In this document: positions 54,979 to 64,000 of the stretch, one piece after another
How positions within the stretch are numbered: position 1 is the stretch's first letter
How the letters are laid out: every line of letters begins with the position of its first letter
DNA from: Halobacteriovoraceae bacterium
GTDB taxonomy: Bacteria; Bdellovibrionota; Bacteriovoracia; Bacteriovoracales; Bacteriovoracaceae
Assembly: GCA_002712005.1 (NCBI GenBank)
Contig: PASP01000015.1
Coordinates: forward strand, 124,001-188,000
DNA length: 64,000 nt
Reading direction: 5' to 3'
Translations under genes and position numbers: made by a program
The notes under the pieces: model-generated
Told to the model about the DNA's origin: nothing
The model's database searches: none
The model's input: the letters and a program-made list of their open reading frames with translations, nothing else

Positions 54979-55419
54979 ATGGATTTTTTAACCAGTCTAA
55001 AAATTAGTTCTTCAGGATTAGCGGCCAATAGAAAACGTATGTGTGCAATCTCTTCAAATATCGCTAATGCTCAGACAACAAGAACAGCAGAGGGGGGACC
55101 CTATCGTAAAAAAGAAGTTGTTTTTGGAAGTGAGCCGGCTCGTGAAAGTTTTGGCGAAATTTTGGAAGGAGAGTTGGATGAAAAAGCACAAAGTGTTCAT
55201 GCAACAGAAGTCATTTCATCAAATAAACCGCCTATTTTGAAATACGAGCCTAATCATCCAGATGCTAACAAGGATGGTTATGTGGCTTATCCTGATATCA
55301 ATGTAATGGAAGAGATGGCAGATATGATCTCAGCCTCTCGTGCATATGAAGCAAATATCAGTGCAATGAATACTACAAAATCCATGGCCATGAAGGCTTT
55401 GGAGCTTGGTCGAAACTAA
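54979..55419 (+). CDS. flgC: Flagellar basal-body rod protein FlgC
   Basis: Rod subunit, 146 residues. N-terminal SSGLAANRKRMCAISSNIAN with the rod motif followed by AQTTRTAEGGPYRKKEVVF, and C-terminal YVAYPDINVMEEMADMISAS and RAYEANISAMNTTKSMAMKA, the standard FlgC ending. Starts 26 bases after flgB. Exported by the flagellar type III system, so it has no Sec signal. Confidence 0.97.
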   Translation: MDFLTSLKISSSGLAANRKRMCAISSNIANAQTTRTAEGGPYRKKEVVFGSEPARESFGEILEGELDEKAQSVHATEVISSNKPPILKYEPNHPDANKDGYVAYPDINVMEEMADMISASRAYEANISAMNTTKSMAMKALELGRN

Positions 55420-55445
55420 GAGACCAGCATATATAGGAGCTAAGA

Positions 55446-55817
55446 ATGGCCATTAATACAGTAGGTGGAATCCAGGATGTTTTGAATAAGTACGATGCTC
55501 GTGCTTGGACAAAGTCTGCTGAAATGCAAGGTTTAAAAGACTTTAAATGGACTGAAGAGCTTGAAGGAGTGGCGCCAACTCCAGGTGCAAAAGGTAATGA
55601 AACTTTTGGAGACTTTTTGGCCAATTCCATTAATGACGTAAATACATTACAGCACAAAGCTAATGAATCCATTCAAAAGCTTGTGACTGGTGAAAATAAA
55701 AACTTACACGAAACTATGCTCCATGTAGAGCAGGCTGAAATAGCTTTTAAAACTATGAATCAAATTAGACAAAAAGTTCTTGATGCCTATCGTGAAGTAA
55801 TGAAAATGCAAGTTTAA
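55446..55817 (+). CDS. fliE: Flagellar hook-basal body protein FliE
   Basis: Joins the MS ring to the rod, 123 residues. The C-terminal two-thirds carry the FliE pattern: FGDFLANSINDVNTLQHKAN, then KLVTGENKNLHETMLHVEQA, then FKTMNQIRQKVLDAYREVMK. The N-terminal 35 residues are extra and unique. AGGAGC lies before the ATG. Same operon as flgBC. Confidence 0.95.
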   Translation: MAINTVGGIQDVLNKYDARAWTKSAEMQGLKDFKWTEELEGVAPTPGAKGNETFGDFLANSINDVNTLQHKANESIQKLVTGENKNLHETMLHVEQAEIAFKTMNQIRQKVLDAYREVMKMQV

Positions 55818-55868
55818 TAGATTGCGACTTTAGGATGAAGTTGTAGATATTATTCAGGAGGAAGCACT

Positions 55869-57557
55869 GTGCAGGACATGATTGAAAAGGTCTTTCGCAA
55901 TTTTAAAGATTTCTTTGTTGGTTTAGATTTCAACAAAAAAGTCGCTATGGTCGCTACAGCTGCATTTATTGTAGCTTGTATGACAAGTATGATTATTTGG
56001 GTTTCCAAAACTCGTTATGAAGTGCTTTATTCTGACCTTAATAGAGAAGATTCGAAAAAGATTGCGGTATTATTAGAAGAAAAGAAAATCCCTTATCAAA
56101 TCGATAATGATGGAAAAGTTATAAAAATTCCAGAGGATATGGTTAACAAGTGGAGATTAGAAATTTCTACTATGGGAGTTAACTTTAGCGGAACTGTCGG
56201 ATACGAGGTATTTGATAAACAATCTTTCGGGACTACATCTTTTGTTCAAAAAGTTAATAAGCAAAGGGCCCTCGAAGGGGAGCTCGTTAAAACTATAAAA
56301 TACTTGAGAGGTGTTAAACGCTCTCGTGTTCACTTGAGTATTCCCGAGTCTTCACCATTTGTTACGGAGAAGAAGGCACCAACAGCTTCAGTTGTACTTG
56401 AGTTAGAAAGAGGAGTAACTCTTACTGAGTCGGAAATTAAAGGTGTTTCTCATCTTGTATCATCCTCTGTCGATGGTATGAGACCTGAGAATGTTGTTAT
56501 TCTTGATGCTAGAGGAAAGAAACTTTCCGAAAATATTGGAGATTCAATGACGGCCTATACGGCCAATAGAGTTGCTCTTCAACAAAAAATGAATACTCAA
56601 TATGAAAAGCAAATTGAAGAAATTTTAGGGAAAGTTGTTGGTCATGGGAAAGTCGTAGCAAAAGTTAGTCTTACGATGGACTTTACTGAATCAGTCTCAA
56701 CCGAAACCACATATGATCAGGAAAATAAAGCGGTTCTTTCTGAAGTTGAAAATAGTCAAAAACTTAATGGGTCAAGACCTTCACCTCAAGGAATTCCAGG
56801 AGCAAGATCAAACTTACCTGGTGAAACTCCGCAGCCAGGAATTCCTGAAACCTCTAATAATGTCGAGAAGAAGTTAGCGACAAGAAATTACAATGTCCCT
56901 TCAAAAGTAACCAAGTCAAAAACACCTACTGCTGGAGTTAAGAAAATTACAGCAGCGGTTATGATCGATGGTCGCCAAGTTCCTGTAGTAGATGAGCAAG
57001 GTAATGCAGTTCTCAATGCAGACGGATCTCAGAAAATGAGATACGAGCCTTGGTCAGAAGCTGATATTGCTAACTTTCAAGCAATTGTCTCAAGTACAAT
57101 AGGACTCTCTAATAGAAGAGGGGATCAACTTGTTATTAAGAATATGGAGTTTGCAAAAGAAGACAGTGCTGCTGTTGAAGCCATGTTGAGAGAAAAAGCA
57201 AATCGTGAACTAATTAAAAACATCATAAAGTATCTAACGATTGGATTGGCGATCAGTTTATTCTTCTTTCTTGTAGTTAGACCTTTCATTCAGTGGATTA
57301 CAGACAATACAGTTGAGTCAGTGGAAGACTTCTTACCTAGAACTTTAGAAGAGCTTGAAAGAGTGCAGGCGAATCAAAAACTTCCAGGTCTTGAAGATGC
57401 TCTGCCTCAAATGGAAGAGAAAATTAACCCTGAAAAGATTGAAGGGAATATGTTGAGAGAAAAGATCATTTCACTTGTTGAAGCCAACCCGGCAAAAGCA
57501 GGTCAGATTATTCACGAAATGATCCACTTACAAGAGTCAGATAAACAAATTGCGTAA
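55869..57557 (+). CDS. fliF: Flagellar MS-ring protein FliF
   Basis: GTG start with AGGAGG seven bases upstream. 562 residues: TM1 (about 25-47), ring-building domains with LYSDLNREDSKKI, KVNKQRALEGELVKTI and RSRVHLSIPESSPFV, a low-complexity Pro-rich segment (about 298-335), a beta-collar/RBM3 region ending in RRGDQLVIKNMEF, TM2 (about 453-475) and a cytoplasmic FliG-binding tail. Complete, normal length. Serves as the comparison for the FliF-like fusion at 17279. Confidence 0.97.
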   Translation: MQDMIEKVFRNFKDFFVGLDFNKKVAMVATAAFIVACMTSMIIWVSKTRYEVLYSDLNREDSKKIAVLLEEKKIPYQIDNDGKVIKIPEDMVNKWRLEISTMGVNFSGTVGYEVFDKQSFGTTSFVQKVNKQRALEGELVKTIKYLRGVKRSRVHLSIPESSPFVTEKKAPTASVVLELERGVTLTESEIKGVSHLVSSSVDGMRPENVVILDARGKKLSENIGDSMTAYTANRVALQQKMNTQYEKQIEEILGKVVGHGKVVAKVSLTMDFTESVSTETTYDQENKAVLSEVENSQKLNGSRPSPQGIPGARSNLPGETPQPGIPETSNNVEKKLATRNYNVPSKVTKSKTPTAGVKKITAAVMIDGRQVPVVDEQGNAVLNADGSQKMRYEPWSEADIANFQAIVSSTIGLSNRRGDQLVIKNMEFAKEDSAAVEAMLREKANRELIKNIIKYLTIGLAISLFFFLVVRPFIQWITDNTVESVEDFLPRTLEELERVQANQKLPGLEDALPQMEEKINPEKIEGNMLREKIISLVEANPAKAGQIIHEMIHLQESDKQIA

Positions 57558-57593
57558 TGTCCTTATAGGCAGACCCGTTAGAGGAGGGGTGAC

Positions 57594-58625
57594 GTGGCCG
57601 GTGAAAATTTAGATCCAGATGTAGAATACAGCTTACTTTCTGGACAAGATAAATCTGCAATTCTTTTAAGTTCTCTCGGCGTAGAGACGACGCAGCTTAT
57701 TTTTCAATATATGAGAGATAATGATGTAAAAAGAATGATCAATGCCATGTCATCAATTAATCGTGCACCTATTTGGATGATTAAGAAAGTTTTAGAAGAG
57801 TTTTATACGCAACTTAATGAAGAAAATGACCTACTCTTTTCTGAGAACCGTGGGCGTGACTTTATTATTAATGCACTTGGTGAAGAAAGAGCAAAACAAT
57901 TACTTGGGCAAATCGTCGATGTTGGCACTGCAAATACGCTAGAGTCTCTTGAGCTGGTTGATACAAGAACTCTTGCTAACTTCCTAATTAATGAACATCC
58001 ACAAACCATTGCTCTTATTGTTGCGCACTTAAATCCTGAGCGTAAGGTAGATGTCTTACGTCGATTGCCTGAAGCATTACAAGCAGAAGTTGTTCTTAGG
58101 GTGGCCAATCTCGATTATGTTTCACCTGAACTCATTGCTCAGTTAGATGATGTTCTTAAAACTGAACTTAGTACACTTGGATCGATTGATACTAATCAAC
58201 TTGGTGGTGTTGAGCCTATCGCTGATATGCTTAACCTTATGGATAAAAATAGCGAGAAAAATATCATGTCTCGTGTTGAAGAAAAAGATCCTGAGCTCTC
58301 AGAAGAGATTAGAAAACTTATGTTTGTTTTTGAAGATCTTGTCTATGTTGATGATAGAGGTATTCAATCTCTTCTTAAAGAAGTGGATCAACAAAAACTT
58401 GTTATCGCTCTTAAAACTGCGAATGATGAAATTAGAGCTAAACTCTTTAAAAATATGTCTAACAGAGCAGCGACTCTTCTAATGGAAGATTTAGACTCGC
58501 TTGGGCCAACTAAGTTATCTGATGTTGAAAAGGCACAAGCTGAAATCGTTCAGAAATGTAAAGACCTTGAGGCTCAAGGTAAAGCATTCATCTCCAGAGG
58601 TGGAGATGGCGATGCTCTGGTTTAA
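57594..58625 (+). CDS. fliG: Flagellar motor switch protein FliG
   Basis: C-ring rotor protein, 343 residues, GTG start after GAGGAGGGG. N-terminal FliF-binding domain (SGQDKSAILLSSLG), middle domain with EHPQTIALIVAHLNPERKVD and the C-terminal torque domain (EDLVYVDDRGIQSLLKEVDQ, QKLVIALKTANDEIRAKLF, LGPTKLSDVEKAQ). All canonical. Binds FliF (upstream gene) and the stators. Confidence 0.98.
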   Translation: MAGENLDPDVEYSLLSGQDKSAILLSSLGVETTQLIFQYMRDNDVKRMINAMSSINRAPIWMIKKVLEEFYTQLNEENDLLFSENRGRDFIINALGEERAKQLLGQIVDVGTANTLESLELVDTRTLANFLINEHPQTIALIVAHLNPERKVDVLRRLPEALQAEVVLRVANLDYVSPELIAQLDDVLKTELSTLGSIDTNQLGGVEPIADMLNLMDKNSEKNIMSRVEEKDPELSEEIRKLMFVFEDLVYVDDRGIQSLLKEVDQQKLVIALKTANDEIRAKLFKNMSNRAATLLMEDLDSLGPTKLSDVEKAQAEIVQKCKDLEAQGKAFISRGGDGDALV

Positions 58626-58650
58626 TAAAGAAGCAGGCTAAAGGACTTAA

Positions 58651-59583
58651 ATGAAGAATGTACAAGATTTATTAAAAGATACGGTTTCTGAATATGAGTT
58701 TCAGCCATTAATGAAACCAAACGGACCTACAGATGGTTCCGTGTCTCCATTTGAATTTAAGCCATTAAGTGAAACTCAAGTCATGGATATTCAAGAACAT
58801 GAAAGAGTTATAAAAACAGAGAGAACAACTGCAGAAAAAAATAATTTCAAAATTTCTCCTGTTGTTAGAGAGCATAGAGGGATCAATCGCCAAGAAGAGC
58901 TTGAAAGACAACGCTTGATTCAAGAAGAAGTCGAACGACAACTTGTTAAAGTTCAAGAAGCTGCTTATCAAGAAGGACTTGAAAAAGGAATGCAAGATGG
59001 TCGTGAAGAAGTTTTTAATCAACTTAGAGCTGAAGTTGATGTGAAACTAGAGCGTTTGCAAGAGATGATTGATGATGTACTTAAGACTCAAGCTGACCTT
59101 ATTCAAAATGAAAAAATGGCCGTATATCGTACCATTAAAAACCTTACGAAATGGATCATTTTAAGAGAATTAAAAGAGGATGGAGACTATGTACTTCGTT
59201 TACTTGAAAAACTAATTTCAGAGCTACAGGTCAAAAGTAATATTTTAATTCAATTAGATCCGAAGTCATTTTCAGATATGCCAGAGATATTAGATCTCAT
59301 TGAAAAAAGAATGGCCGGATTAGAAAAAGTTCGAGTTGAATGTGATTATGATATTGAAGGCCCTGGAATAGTTGTTGAATCCGACAACGGCATTATAAAT
59401 GGAAGTTTGAAGGAGCAGTTTCAATCTCTTGCAAAACTTTTCTCTAATGTTGGACTGACAGAAGATGAAGGATTTAGTGCACAAGAATTTTATAATACTC
59501 CTTCAATTAATGAAGATATAACTGCTGAGAAGAATCTTACTTCAAAAATAAAAGAAGAGGATGGAGAAGACCATGAGTCTTAA
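58651..59583 (+). CDS. fliH: Flagellar export ATPase regulator FliH
   Basis: A 310-residue cytoplasmic protein; longer than E. coli FliH because of an N-terminal extension (about 1-80). The centre is a charged coiled coil with glycine-spaced repeats (AAYQEGLEKGMQDGREEVF), the FliH hallmark, and the C-terminal domain (about 165-260) matches the FliH/YscL fold (KWIILRELKEDGDYVLRLLE). It regulates FliI. The stop overlaps the fliI start. Confidence 0.88.
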   Translation: MKNVQDLLKDTVSEYEFQPLMKPNGPTDGSVSPFEFKPLSETQVMDIQEHERVIKTERTTAEKNNFKISPVVREHRGINRQEELERQRLIQEEVERQLVKVQEAAYQEGLEKGMQDGREEVFNQLRAEVDVKLERLQEMIDDVLKTQADLIQNEKMAVYRTIKNLTKWIILRELKEDGDYVLRLLEKLISELQVKSNILIQLDPKSFSDMPEILDLIEKRMAGLEKVRVECDYDIEGPGIVVESDNGIINGSLKEQFQSLAKLFSNVGLTEDEGFSAQEFYNTPSINEDITAEKNLTSKIKEEDGEDHES

Positions 59584-60928
59584 TCTCGAAGCCATTCATA
59601 AAGCTTATGAATATCAAGTTCCTTATCAGAAGATTGGAAAAGTTGTTTCCAATAACGGAATGGTTTATGAGATAAATTTAGCCCGAGCAGTACTTGGTGC
59701 TAATGTTGAATTTGTTACAGAGTTTGGTGACCGTTGTATGGGGGAAGTTGTTTCTATAAAAGGAAATCGCTGTTTGGCGATGCCTTACGATGAACTTCCT
59801 GGAATCAACTCTGAGACACGAGTTTATCTAAAAGATTTAACTACAAAATTGACTATTGGCCCTGAAATGTTGGGGCGTGTGATTGATTTCAGAGGTGAGC
59901 CCATTGATGGAAAAGGTCCATTGGAAGTTGAAGGAGATCATCGATCTATTTTCGGTGAAAGTATTAATCCTTTGCAAAGACCTCCTATTAGTGACTCTCT
60001 GGCCACAGGAGTGCATGCGATTGATTGCTTTATGACTGCCGGTAAAGGTCAGAGAATGGCTATTATGGCAGGTTCTGGGGTTGGTAAATCAGTCACTATG
60101 GGTATGATAGCTCAAAATACAAATGCAGATATTAATGTTATCGCCTTAATTGGTGAACGGGGCCGTGAGGTACGTGAGTTTATTGAGCATGATCTTGGTC
60201 CTGAAGGTCTTAAGCGATCTGTAGTTATCGTGGCCACTTCAGATCAGTCAGCTCTTATCAGAGCAAAAGCCGCTTATACCGCTACGACTGTAGCAGAGCA
60301 TTTTAGAGACCAGAATAAAGATGTTTTACTTATGATGGATTCTATCACTCGATTTGCTATGGCCTATAGGGAAATTGGTTTAAATGCTGGTGAACCTCCT
60401 GGGCAAAAGGGATATCCACCAAGTGTTTTTGCTCGATTACCTAAATTAATGGAAAGAGCCGGAACCAAATCAAATTGTGGCTCGATTACTGGACTGTATA
60501 CCGTTCTCGTAGAAGGGGGCGATATGGATGAGCCTATTGCTGATGCTGTTCGTGCCATTTCAGATGGACATATTATCTTGTCTCGTGAACTAGCATCTAA
60601 GAACCAGTTCCCTGCTATTGATGTTCTTCAATCTCTTTCAAGGGTAATGAATAAGGTTGTATCTAAAGAACATAGAATCGTAGCCTCTCACTTGAGAGAC
60701 TTGATGGCCTCTTACCGCGAAAATGAAGACTTAATTAATGTTGGTGCTTATGCTCCAGGGAGTAATCCTAAAGTTGATAAGGCCATGCTCATTCACGATG
60801 ATATTTTAAATCTTCTCAAGCAGATGCAGGGGATGACTGAGCCTTTCTCTCCAGATGATCTTTTTGATCATATGGTTGAACTTGCTCGAAAAGCTGAGAG
60901 TATGTCAGCTGACAATAGTGAGTCTTAA
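59573..60928 (+). CDS. fliI: Flagellar type III export ATPase FliI
   Basis: F1-like ATPase that powers export. ATG 59573 is preferred (GGAGAAG four bases upstream); the frame is open from 59561. About 451 residues. Motifs: GRVIDFRGEPIDGKGPL, Walker A AGSGVGKS, IGERGREVREF, Walker B LLMMDSITRFAMAYREIGL and AGEPPGQKGYPPSVF. Normal length. Overlaps the end of fliH. Confidence 0.98.
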   Translation: MSLNLEAIHKAYEYQVPYQKIGKVVSNNGMVYEINLARAVLGANVEFVTEFGDRCMGEVVSIKGNRCLAMPYDELPGINSETRVYLKDLTTKLTIGPEMLGRVIDFRGEPIDGKGPLEVEGDHRSIFGESINPLQRPPISDSLATGVHAIDCFMTAGKGQRMAIMAGSGVGKSVTMGMIAQNTNADINVIALIGERGREVREFIEHDLGPEGLKRSVVIVATSDQSALIRAKAAYTATTVAEHFRDQNKDVLLMMDSITRFAMAYREIGLNAGEPPGQKGYPPSVFARLPKLMERAGTKSNCGSITGLYTVLVEGGDMDEPIADAVRAISDGHIILSRELASKNQFPAIDVLQSLSRVMNKVVSKEHRIVASHLRDLMASYRENEDLINVGAYAPGSNPKVDKAMLIHDDILNLLKQMQGMTEPFSPDDLFDHMVELARKAESMSADNSES

Positions 60929-60936
60929 GGAATTCT

Positions 60937-61392
60937 ATGGCCAAGAAGTTTAAATTCAAATTGGATGGATTACTTAAAGTAAGACGCTTTAAAGAAGAAC
61001 AGTTAAAGGTAGAGCTTGGTGCAATCAATCAAGAGATTCAACAAGTAAAAAATAGAATTTCTCAACTGAATAAAGAAATAGAAGACTCGTATACGGAACA
61101 AGAAAAAATCTTTGAGTCTGATACTTCAGGGCAGCTTGCTAAATTTTTTCCCTATTATATTGATGCTAAAAGAGAGGATATAAAAGCTAATGAAAATCTT
61201 CTCTATTCTTTAAGTAAACGTTATGAAAAAAAACTTAAAGAGGTTGGTGAAGCCATGGGGGAAACAAAGCTATTGAATAAAATGAGAGATAAAGAAAAGT
61301 ATTCTTGGAAGAAAAGTAATGAAAAAAAAGAATTCAGTGAAATTGAAGAAGTTCTCTCAATGAGAAAAGCATATAAGGATGGTGAATTGTGA
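60937..61392 (+). CDS. fliJ: Flagellar export protein FliJ
   Basis: A 151-residue coiled-coil protein with the FliJ start (KFKFKLDGLLKVRRFKEEQL) and almost no glycine or proline. Works with FliI/FliH in export. Located eight bases after fliI and overlapping the next gene by four bases (GTGA). Confidence 0.9.
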   Translation: MAKKFKFKLDGLLKVRRFKEEQLKVELGAINQEIQQVKNRISQLNKEIEDSYTEQEKIFESDTSGQLAKFFPYYIDAKREDIKANENLLYSLSKRYEKKLKEVGEAMGETKLLNKMRDKEKYSWKKSNEKKEFSEIEEVLSMRKAYKDGEL

Positions 61393-61946
61393 AAACATAC
61401 GTTTTTCTACTTTTTTGTTTATGGATCGCTTTTTCTCACGTCTCTATGGCGGAGGAAGCTAATAAAGAATCAGGTAAGAAAACATATAGTGAAAAAGAGT
61501 TTCTCGATGCGGTTGAGAAAGAAGTAAATAATCGACTCTCTAAATACAGTTCCCAAAATATGGTGGGACTCACTAAAGAAATGATGAAAAAAGAAAGAGA
61601 GATTGAACTTGAGCAACAGCAGCTTAAGCAAAGGCAGGCTGAACTTGATGCGATTGAAAAAGATTTAAAAACGAAAATAAAAGATTTCCAAGGCCAGCAG
61701 AAGAAGCTACTTGGCTGCCTAGATCAAAATGATAAAAACCAGAAAGATAGAGTAAATCACATGGTTGAAGTGGTCTCTGGTATGAGACCTGCTACAGCCG
61801 CTGATGTTCTATCCGTTCAAGATGTTGATATTGCTGTTCGAATTCTTGGACGTCTGGAGCCTGTTAAGGTTTCTAAAATATTTAATTCAATGGATAAGGA
61901 AATATCTGCCAGATTGCAGAAACAGTTTATGAATATGAAGAAATGA
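61389..61946 (+). CDS. motE: MotE-like periplasmic protein
   Basis: GTG start overlapping fliJ. 185 residues: signal sequence (1-20), long coiled coil (about 50-115), and a C-terminal MgtE-N-like motif VSGMRPATAADVLSVQDVD followed by VRILGRLEPVKVSKIFNSMD, the hallmark of MotE-type proteins found between fliJ and fliK. MotE relatives chaperone or support stator/MotC proteins in other bacteria. Family assignment is firm; the role here is inferred. Confidence 0.82.
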   Translation: MKTYVFLLFCLWIAFSHVSMAEEANKESGKKTYSEKEFLDAVEKEVNNRLSKYSSQNMVGLTKEMMKKEREIELEQQQLKQRQAELDAIEKDLKTKIKDFQGQQKKLLGCLDQNDKNQKDRVNHMVEVVSGMRPATAADVLSVQDVDIAVRILGRLEPVKVSKIFNSMDKEISARLQKQFMNMKK

Positions 61947-61974
61947 TGCATAATGTTATGAACTGTGGAGTAAA

Positions 61975-63432
61975 ATGAAACTAGCACAAAACCAAAATTC
62001 AGATCTTCTTTCCATGCTTTCGGGTAAAGCAGGGGGGATGAAGTCTTCAAAAGGAGCATCCTTTAAAGGGATGGGTCTAGGTGAAGCTACTGAAGCTCAA
62101 GAAGGTTTTGATATTTTAAATTTACTTGGTTCAACAGACCAAGTGGCCAAAGGTGCTGGTAAAGGTGAATTTGCTGAAATTCTGTCACAAAAAGGAATGT
62201 TAGAAGATATTATTGCTCAAGATATCTTAAACTTCTTTAATAAATCAAAATCTGAATCAGGGCAGTCTGTTCAAGATCTCCTCTCTCAGTTTTCAAAAAT
62301 TACAGGCCATTCTTTTAATTCAGATTTTCTTCCTAAAGAAGTACAGACTGAATTTAATGAACTCTCATTTAATGGAAAAGACTTTCTCAATGCTGAAGGG
62401 GAAGTCATTCCTAAAAATAAAGTTCTTAAGCTTCTTTCTCAGCTAAAAACGGAAGGAACCGGAACTCAGTTAAATAAAGAAAACTTCAGTTTGCCTTTAG
62501 AGAAAAATTCTTCACTTAGAACTCAGCAAGATCAGCAATTTCAAAATCTTCCGAAGAATATAAAAACTCAAGGTAAAGAGCATCTTTTACCAAAGCATAA
62601 TAGCTCTGATTTTATAGAGCATAGAATGCTCGCTTCTCAGCAAAATAAAAAAGTAGCTCAGCCTTTAGCCAATAAGTATGGACAAGAGTTTTCTCAGTTA
62701 AATCAAAATCTAATTAAGAATAATGTAAGTAAAACGAACCTTATTTCTTCTACTCAACAAGAGTTAAAAACGGAATCTCTCGGTTCGGCTAAAAAGAATT
62801 CGGACTCTCTTCAAGATCTTTTGCAATCTATTGGAGAAGATCAAGGTGGGGAAGCTTTGGGCGTAAATGAATTGAAAGGTAATGCCTCTCAATCAAGTGA
62901 GTTTCAAGCTGGGCAAGGAAATAAATTAAATCAGACACTGGATTTATCAAATATTTCTGCCAGCAATAAGACTGAGCTGATGCAGAAAGTTGGAAACTAC
63001 ATTGAGCAATCATATGTAAGTGGAAAAGAGTCCGTCGATATGACAATCAATCACGATGAACTAGGGCAATTTAGAGTTCAAGTTCAACGAGCAGGTAATA
63101 ATGGTCAAGTAAATCTTGAAATTAAAACACTTACTGAACAGGGGCATCAATTCTTCGCTGAGAATGAGGTTGAGCTACTCAAAAGTTTGAATAAATCAGG
63201 TATAAAGCTAAATGATTTTAAGATTTCAGGACAGGTGGATTTTCTCGCAATGGGAGAATCATCTAAATCTTCTATGAACTCTGACTCTTCATCTTCTTTC
63301 TTTGGAGGAAATGATAGGGGAGAAGCTTCCGCATTTACACAGGGAGGCAAACAAGGGGATAATAGAGGAGAAGATCGTAGACGACAATTATGGCAAGAGG
63401 CCAAGTCGTTTAGTGAACAAATGTACGCCTAG
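61975..63432 (+). CDS. fliK: Flagellar hook-length control protein FliK
   Basis: A 485-residue, Gln/Ser/Lys-rich protein. Most of the N-terminal ~320 residues are low complexity, as expected for a molecular ruler. The conserved FliK C-terminal domain (about 330-425) has SVDMTINHDELGQFRVQVQR, GQVNLEIKTLTEQGHQFFA and LNKSGIKLNDFKISGQ. It controls hook length and substrate switching. Followed 28 bases later by flgD, the hook cap gene, its usual partner. Confidence 0.92.
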   Translation: MKLAQNQNSDLLSMLSGKAGGMKSSKGASFKGMGLGEATEAQEGFDILNLLGSTDQVAKGAGKGEFAEILSQKGMLEDIIAQDILNFFNKSKSESGQSVQDLLSQFSKITGHSFNSDFLPKEVQTEFNELSFNGKDFLNAEGEVIPKNKVLKLLSQLKTEGTGTQLNKENFSLPLEKNSSLRTQQDQQFQNLPKNIKTQGKEHLLPKHNSSDFIEHRMLASQQNKKVAQPLANKYGQEFSQLNQNLIKNNVSKTNLISSTQQELKTESLGSAKKNSDSLQDLLQSIGEDQGGEALGVNELKGNASQSSEFQAGQGNKLNQTLDLSNISASNKTELMQKVGNYIEQSYVSGKESVDMTINHDELGQFRVQVQRAGNNGQVNLEIKTLTEQGHQFFAENEVELLKSLNKSGIKLNDFKISGQVDFLAMGESSKSSMNSDSSSSFFGGNDRGEASAFTQGGKQGDNRGEDRRRQLWQEAKSFSEQMYA

Positions 63433-63460
63433 GATTTAGGGTACGACCAAGTGAGGTTAA

Positions 63461-64000
63461 ATGCCTGGTATAGGAAGACCAAATACTCCAAATAGCTTTG
63501 AAGGTATTTCAAAATACAATGGACCCGATAGGGGAGCGGCTTCAAATAACAGTATCAAAAAACGAACACTTGGTGATCAGCTGAATGATATTGCTGGAGC
63601 TAAAAAAGATAAGCAATTTGTCGATCGTGAAAAACATAACAAGCTAGATAAGAATGCTTTTTTAAAACTACTTTCGAGTCAGCTTCAAAATCAAGATCCC
63701 TTTAAGCCAGTTGATCAGAAAAAGTTTGCTGCTGATATGGCACAGTTTGCTCAATTGGAACAACTTACAAATATGAATTCGAAACTTGATAAATCAACAG
63801 CGGGATCTGATAATCAAGCTAAGTTCATGGGAGCAAGCTTTATTGGAAAGGCCATACATACCAATGGAACAAGTGTTTCATATGATGGCGAAAGTACTAA
63901 TGTTAATTTACCTTTCTATTTAAATAAGCCCGCAAAGAAAGTTCTTATTCGTGTATTTGATAAATCAAATAACATGGTTGCTCAAATTGAAAAAGACTCT
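63461..64000 (+). CDS. flgD: Flagellar hook-capping protein FlgD (3' end outside window)
   Basis: Open from ATG 63461 (GAGG at 63452-63455) to the window end, 180 codons. The N-terminal FlgD region is clear: LDKNAFLKLLSSQLQNQDPF, then KPVDQKKFAADMAQFAQLEQ and LTNMNSKLD. The beginning of the FlgD Ig-like domain follows (GKAIHTNGTSVSYDG). The first ~55 residues are a variable extension. It acts as scaffold for hook polymerisation. Confidence 0.93.
   Translation, partial: MPGIGRPNTPNSFEGISKYNGPDRGAASNNSIKKRTLGDQLNDIAGAKKDKQFVDREKHNKLDKNAFLKLLSSQLQNQDPFKPVDQKKFAADMAQFAQLEQLTNMNSKLDKSTAGSDNQAKFMGASFIGKAIHTNGTSVSYDGESTNVNLPFYLNKPAKKVLIRVFDKSNNMVAQIEKDS

Noticed and set aside
1-64000. Raised frequency of GGCC in an AT-rich sequence
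   Set aside because: It seems to come from codon use of Ala GCC after G-ending codons. A hand count of about nine sites in the 2.66-kb ppdK gene is only modestly above chance; a genome-wide count would be needed.
1-64000. CRISPR arrays, insertion sequences, prophage genes, tRNA and rRNA genes
   Set aside because: None recognised. Intergenic gaps are short and contain no regular repeats, transposase or integrase motifs, or cloverleaf sequences that I could identify by eye.

Overview
The window is a gene-dense, AT-rich bacterial chromosome segment with intact housekeeping genes. There are no rRNA or tRNA genes, insertion sequences, phage genes or CRISPR arrays that I can see. The best overall fit is a Bdellovibrionota-like bacterium, perhaps the Bacteriovorax/Halobacteriovorax side. 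The reasons are low GC, many secreted proteases and lipoproteins, a MotAB set separate from the flagellar operon, and a flgB-C-fliE-F-G-H-I-J-motE-fliK-flgD order. This placement is inference; no marker gene was compared.

Layout. 1-7.8 kb: the end of a KtrB-type K+ channel subunit, a thioredoxin-like protein, a membrane chemoreceptor, a secreted subtilase and a metzincin, then KtrA and a kinase-less HAMP/PAS sensor. 7.9-13.5 kb: lepA, a hypothetical gene, a flippase-like membrane protein (minus strand), UDP-glucose dehydrogenase and a nitrilase-family amidase. 13.5-23.2 kb: a same-strand run with an atypical protein kinase, a PP2C phosphatase, a PEGA lipoprotein, MotA, MotB, a membrane protein that looks like a fusion of the FliF C-terminal periplasmic domain with a FliG-like domain, a small outer-membrane barrel and a giant beta-propeller lipoprotein. 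23.2-33.6 kb: a secreted protein-glutaminase-like enzyme and a small partner, a NifU-domain protein, rsmE, recO, two divergent LysM envelope proteins, an msbA-type exporter, a secreted zinc protease and a di-heme peroxidase. 33.9-48.8 kb: glyQS, ppdK, a beta-lactamase-fold protein, a 1268-residue lipoprotein with nucleosidase-like and ADP-ribosyltransferase-like regions, a secreted propeller protein, mpl, a gene split by one in-frame TAG, and metK. 48.8-64 kb: an intact sigma-54 response regulator, a TPR protein, a degenerate sigma-54 activator, then the flagellar basal-body/export operon from flgB to a truncated flgD.

How the genes work together. The right end builds the flagellar rod, MS ring, C ring and export apparatus. 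The 15-19.5 kb cluster has stator genes and a rotor-like fusion but no export genes, so it may encode a separate envelope-spanning motor; this is the strongest candidate for an undescribed system here. The secreted proteases, the glutaminase and the giant lipoprotein could be effectors acting on other cells or on surfaces, but their targets cannot be read from the sequence. Several genes have a -10-like element 5-7 bases before the ATG and no Shine-Dalgarno sequence, which suggests leaderless mRNAs.
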